This document shows positions 59,601-64,000 of a stretch of 64,000 nt of DNA, one piece after another (the stretch's first letter is position 1; each line of letters starts with the position of its first letter). This DNA comes from Geosiphon pyriformis. Lineage: Eukaryota; Glomeromycota; Glomeromycetes; Archaeosporales; Geosiphonaceae. The translations under genes and the position numbers were made by a program. Below the pieces are notes generated by a model, which was not told the DNA's origin, made no database searches, and saw only the letters and a list, made by a program, of their open reading frames with translations. The stretch spans positions 62,001 to 126,000 of the forward strand of contig JAAOMT010000061.1 of NCBI GenBank assembly GCA_016748015.1, written 5' to 3'.

Positions 59601-61309
59601 GAAATCATCAAGACCCAAGCTTCTCTCCAAGGTCCAGACATTGACTCACAACCCAAACAAAAATTTAAGAGCACCAAAAGCATATCCAAGACTGACTTGT
59701 CACAGTGTTTTCAAAGTTCATTAGTGATACCAGAAAAACCAGCCGCTTTTCCATTAGGCAAATTTGAAATAACATCAAACATCTCATTAAAACTGATTGA
59801 ATGCATTACATCAGAGAAGGCACCATCGAAGACATAATCCAAAGGCTGAAATTGTCTTGCCCAATCACCAGAGATATTAGAAGCCATTACACGTTTCCTA
59901 GTCCAACCTTCCATGATTCCATCCACCTTAGATTTAACCAACTTAGACTCCAAGACCAACTCCCCACCATCCACCAAATGATCCAACACCACTTTACGAA
60001 AAGAATGCTCCAAAACACTTCTAATAATGTGACTCTTATCCATCTTAAAACTCTCCATTCTCCTCTCAATAGCCTGCCTTACACTAGATTCTTCAGCACG
60101 CTTAGATTCTAACAACTTAGAAGAGCAGTAAGACTTTCTTACCTTAGCCAGCCCAGAACAGATCGCATCAAAACCAACACCAGAAAGAAACAGAGATTTC
60201 ACTAGCAAAGTGCTCACAGAATTAAGCCTGTTCTAAGTATCCAACAACAAGGCAAACTCCCTGCCAGAAACCAACTGAGAAGCCTTCACCAGTTTAGACA
60301 CAAGTAGCTCTAGTTTATGAAACTGGGAAGATACCTTATTAAAAACACAATCAAAACCCTTAAACCATTTTTTCTTGAACGTTTCACCAGCTGAAAAAAC
60401 CATAATTTTACGAACAATGTCTCATATTGCATTCAGATCAGAAAACCACTTAGCTGCAACAAACTCATCCGAGAACATAACAGCATTAGCAGCCGTAGCA
60501 TTCCTGAATTCTGACCACTTAATCTCACTGGCATTTTTGATATCATACTTTCAACAATCTCTATTTGTTTGTTTGCACAGTGAGTTTAACTGGACATCGA
60601 GCAGACCACCCAGTTCCACAGAAACATAAACAGCCTTGTGATCAGTATCAAAATAGTCCTCAATGTCATTCACACCACAATCCACTGCCGCACCAACCAA
60701 ATTGAAAGAAATGAACATGTAGTCAAGTGTCTTAGTGATATCATGAGAATTGCATCAAGTAAATGACTTCACAAAAAAGCTCCCCTCCAGAGAGTTAATC
60801 AAACCCAAATCAAAACATTTTTTGAAACTGGCACATTTGTGTAAACCATTCTCATTAAAATCACCACCAAGAATAACAAAAGAAGACTCATTAACAGCTT
60901 TAGCAATGAGAGAGTTGATCTCACCAGCTTGAGAAAACCAAACCACTGATGAGGCACCAGCATAGAGCCCCAAAATAGATATTGAAAGTTTATTTTTGAA
61001 AATCAACTTGATGGATAGGAGCTGACCAGGCATCTCAGAGACCTTGCAGACATGTTTTGCTAAAGAAGAATTCATGATAATTAACACCTCAGCACCCAAA
61101 GAACCAGAATCCAGATCAGAAGTAAAAACCCGAACACCATCAAATTTGTCAGCCAACCATGGGCAAACTTTCCTTTTAAGCTTTGACTCCATAACAATAG
61201 AAACCAAATTGTTCATATCCTTGTGCCAATGAATAACATCATCTTGCTTCGCAGGATTGTTTAACCCACAAACATTACATGTAGCAATTTTCCATATTAG
61301 ATCACTCAT
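56621..61309 (-). pseudogene. ORF2 of LINE L (endonuclease, RT, RNase H, zinc motif)
   Basis: About 1563 codons in one frame with stops mainly at Trp/Gln sites. Endonuclease, residues 1-235: ATCNVCGLN, VMESKL, GGDFNEN, LDYMF and TDHKAV, the catalytic set of the EEP fold. RT, about 490-830: NGKAAGFSGI, HPIALIETARKVLSK, LVLQDIRKAYDSVGW and catalytic VFVDDTIWV near residue 770. RNase H, about 1130-1240: VYTDRS (usually TDGS), TLTKLQAIALALE with the catalytic Glu lost, FSDSQAA and IKGHSGVSSNEHA. C-terminal CLFCDEIEVSDHIFSC at about 1390. Together they would nick the target and copy the RNA in place. Inactive here because of stops and the RNase H changes. Confidence 0.88.
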
Positions 61310-63220
61310 TGAGAAAGAGGTAAAGAAGGAGCACCACCTGCCAAAGCCAAACCATCTAAGTGCACTGATAGGCTCATAACTGAAGCAAAAAGACCTTCCA
61401 ACATGTTTTCTAATTTCACAATCTCAGGTGAGACAGTTGAACCCAGAACGGCAGCAGTTTTGTCACCAGTGGCATCACCCAAACCCACTCTCATTACTAT
61501 ATTCTCCCCTTGATTCTGCGATGGAGGGGGTCACTGGCAGCTGGCATCTAGGGCTAGACTGGGGAACTGCCAGCACAAGTGAATCCAACCTCTTAGCCAA
61601 CTCACCAATTTGTCCTGCGAGGCTGATGAGACTGCTTTCAATATTTACCAAATGCTTTTTCAAATCATTCGCAACAGGAGGAAGAGGTTTACCAACTTTG
61701 TTGGAACCAAGAATCAAACCAGTACCATGAGAACTACACACCAGAGAAGCACCAACCACTGATGCCCAAGTTCTGCCACCGAAAAAGACTGGACAAGTAA
61801 CAGATGCCTGCTTTTTCTTATAAATGCTGGCCAAATAAACATAATCCAGATCAGTCACCACTCTTCTCCCACAGCTACCAAAATTCCCACCTACTGAACA
61901 CACTTCACTAGTATGACTATACTGTTTGCATGCGGTGCAGCAAGCCAGAAAAAGACCAGCCCAGTGCAAACTTACTCCCTTGAAAACTGAAACCGAACCA
62001 AAAGCAGCCAATTTGGAAGCCTCATTTTCAAAACAAATAATAGTGCATCTATCATGCACATATGAGCTAGGATTATGGCCAATGAAACACGTTTTTCCAT
62101 CATAAGACTCCAACAAGTCCACTAAATCATGAGCAGTCGTACCAATTGGAAGAGTGTAGAGCAAAGTCTGATAATAGTCCCTTAATACTCATGTCTGTCT
62201 GTTACCAACAACCAAAGCTACTCACACAGAATCTTTTCCCACAAGAACAGATCATTTAGAAGCAACCAAACGAGCAACCTCAGCCGACTCAAATTCAATG
62301 ACAGCTTTTTGCCACAAACCAATCAACTGTATCTTGATAGAATTAATCACACCAAACTTAGAAAACACTGCCTCAATTGCCAATTTTGGGAAATTGACAG
62401 GAATTTTTTTGACAATTACTTCCCAATCCAAACTAATGTTTACTTTCTTAAAATCACTGTTGACACTAATATTTTCATTGACCACTATTAATTTGGCCTT
62501 ATTCAAACTAGATTCACTTGTGAATATTGATCTTATAATTTCAGGAAGTTTTGAGAGAGTCGAAGCCCCTTCAAAGCCATTAATACAATAAAAAATTTTT
62601 TTAATTGAAATCAGCTTATTACTATTAGTCTTTCCAAGCACATTTGACAACTCTACATCTAAGGCGAATGATTTAACTGGTCCAAAGGCACGACGTACCA
62701 AAACACGTGAAATCACAAATAGCAGCCAATTGGATCCAGTGAATTTAGCTCCAGGAAGCACCATCTCAAAATTGTCATTACTCATGCTTGTGAAGCAAAT
62801 CGCCTTAAGCGGCTGTTCCAAAATAAAAGTTCTTGTATGCGTTTTCCTAGGAGTTGCATTGTCTTCTATTTTATCAGTCTCAGAAGCATTGGGATCCACA
62901 TAACTCATCTTTTCAGCAACCATGTTTTCCAAATTCTCAATATCTGACACTTTACTAACACCTGCCTCTTTACTATCCACCTCGCTACCTCAAGATTTCT
63001 GCAGTCCAATACCATCACTATGCAGCATACCCACTGAAAACAAGCTGGCCTATGAGTCCACAATACCACTAGAGACACCAGGTAACTTTGTTTTCTTGTA
63101 TGAAGGACCATGTAAGTATACACTCTCAACATGCGCTTTAATCTTTTTGCTGTCAGATCGGGATCCCAATCCAGCTGAACTCAAACCCGAAGCACCAGCA
63201 AAAGAGCCCACTAGATCCAT
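61306..63220 (-). pseudogene. ORF1 of LINE L
   Basis: Starts ATG at 63220 (MDLVGSFAGASGLSS). RRM-like segment about 62260-62480 (VVKKIPVNFPKLAIEAVFSK, IGLWQKAVIEFES), then ACCTACKQYSHTSEVCS containing a CX2CX4HX4C knuckle near 61900-61940. The C-terminal region is a predicted helical stretch (LVNIESSLISLAGQIGELAKRL). Stops at former Trp or Gln codons occur at about 63050, 62990, 62250 and 62190. A one-nucleotide frameshift near 61525 moves the end into the frame that closes with TGA at 61306. That TGA overlaps the ORF2 start as ATGA. It would bind LINE RNA and act as a chaperone. Confidence 0.82.
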
Positions 63221-63310
63221 AGGCACAAATAGAGGTACATTTAAAGAAATAACAAAAAAGACAAAGGGAAAAAAGGGTAAGGAAAGCTATCTCTTCGACA
63301 ACTTCAAGCT

Positions 63311-64000
63311 TTGTATAAATTAAAACACAATTATAATATAAATCAATTTAATTTTAATGATAATATTAAAAATTAATAAAAACTATCTATTTAAAAAAAA
63401 TCTTAATAATTAATAATAATTTTTTAAATACTATTAAATTAATAATATTTTTAAAAATTAAAAACAAAAATGTTTTAGTTTTTATTTTATTGGTTCAATT
63501 TTTATGATTATATAATTTAATATTATTATTAGTTAAAATTATATATTAAAATATATTTTGTTTTGTTTTTAAAACCAGTAAAAATTAATTGAAATTTATT
63601 ATATTAGACAATATAAAAAGAGTATTTTAAATATCTTGTAAAATTAGAAACAATACTTTTAAAAAAAATATTGTCTTATTTTTTTCGTTTTTTTGGTTAT
63701 TAATAATAGTAAAAAAAAGTTTTTTTTTAATTATTAGTTTATAATTAAAAATTTTAAAAGCTTTTTATAATTATAAAAATTATATTAGAATTGTTTTTAA
63801 TGTATTATATAAAAAAATTTTAAATAAAAAAACTTTTATTTAAAATCAATAAAAGTAATTTATTAATAATTAAAAACTGTTTTATGTTTTTATTATTTAA
63901 AAAAGTGATTTAATAAAATACTATTTTGTTATTTTTATTATAAAAAAGTTTTAAATTAATAATATTAAAAAACTATAAAAAAATTAAAACTTATTTTTTT
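63311..64000 (-). mobile_element. ORF1-only LINE relic O (partial, runs off the window)
   Basis: 63540-63640 read on the minus strand (TTTTTACTGGTTTTAAAAAC, then AAAACAAA) matches J at about 35050-35100 and the equivalent part of M. The remainder is AT-only sequence compatible with the same element. No open frame; assignment rests on that one aligned block. Confidence 0.45.

Larger units (their letters stand above)
56486..63310 (-). mobile_element. Autonomous-type LINE L, nearly complete
   Basis: About 6.8 kb with leader, ORF1, ORF2 and a tail ending CACTCGTTAAACTTTAATAAAAAAAAAA. ORF2 holds an apurinic-type endonuclease, RT, RNase H and a C-terminal CCHC, which places it in the I/Tad-like part of the LINEs. 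The frame is largely retained with about a dozen stops, so it is one of the youngest elements here. The ORF1-only relic M lies directly downstream and O directly upstream, all on the same strand. Confidence 0.88.

Noticed and set aside
61428-63323. Several 100-130-codon plus-strand frames opposite LINE L ORF1
   Set aside because: Shadows of the minus-strand ORF1, which carries the RRM-like and knuckle motifs.

Overview
The window looks like nuclear DNA from an arbuscular mycorrhizal fungus, most likely Gigasporales (Gigaspora/Cetraspora type). The grounds are one intron-rich eukaryotic gene (TGS1, eight exons, 70-89 bp GT-AG introns), extreme AT-richness, and LTR and non-LTR retrotransposon proteins resembling predicted proteins I recall from that group. 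That recall was not searched. About nine tenths of the window is nested, decayed retrotransposon; TGS1 at 41.2-42.7 kb is the only secure host gene.

Layout: 1-5403 is a partial Ty3/gypsy element (A, minus). 5464-15555 is a complete Ty3/gypsy element (B, plus), flanked by a 4-bp duplication GTGT and inserted in a LINE tail (5404-5463 plus 15556-16050). 16.05-17.5 kb is a LINE-ORF1 relic (H). 17.5-19.0 kb is a decayed Ty3/gypsy 5' end (E, plus). 19.0-25.9 kb is element C (minus), carrying a foreign solo LTR in its dUTPase. 25.9-31.5 kb is element D (minus), into which C inserted. 31.5-40.2 kb is a head-to-tail array of ORF1-only LINE derivatives (I, I2, J, a tail stub, K), with a solo LTR inside K. 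Then come TGS1, an unidentified coding relic (42.9-43.8 kb), an AT desert, a LINE 5' half (G, plus), a decayed Ty3/gypsy element (F, minus) with a 5'-truncated LINE in its gag (N), an extremely decayed ORF1-only copy (M), a nearly complete LINE (L, minus, 56.5-63.3 kb), and another ORF1 relic (O).

The Ty3/gypsy family encodes Gag (CCHC knuckle), protease, two Cys clusters, an Asn/Ser/acidic linker, a dUTPase-like domain, RT, RNase H and integrase. The dUTPase domain, between protease and RT, is visible in A, B, C and D. A conserved inverted repeat joins U5 to the primer-binding region. The LINE family has an ORF1 with RRM-like and CCHC domains and an ORF2 with endonuclease, RT, RNase H and a C-terminal zinc motif. 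A second set of elements carries only a divergent ORF1 plus the same 3' tail, so it presumably depends on LINE enzymes.

All copies have decayed mainly by C-to-T and G-to-A change (CAA/CAG/TGG to stops, active-site Asp to Asn, Gly to Arg), to very different degrees, while TGS1 is untouched.
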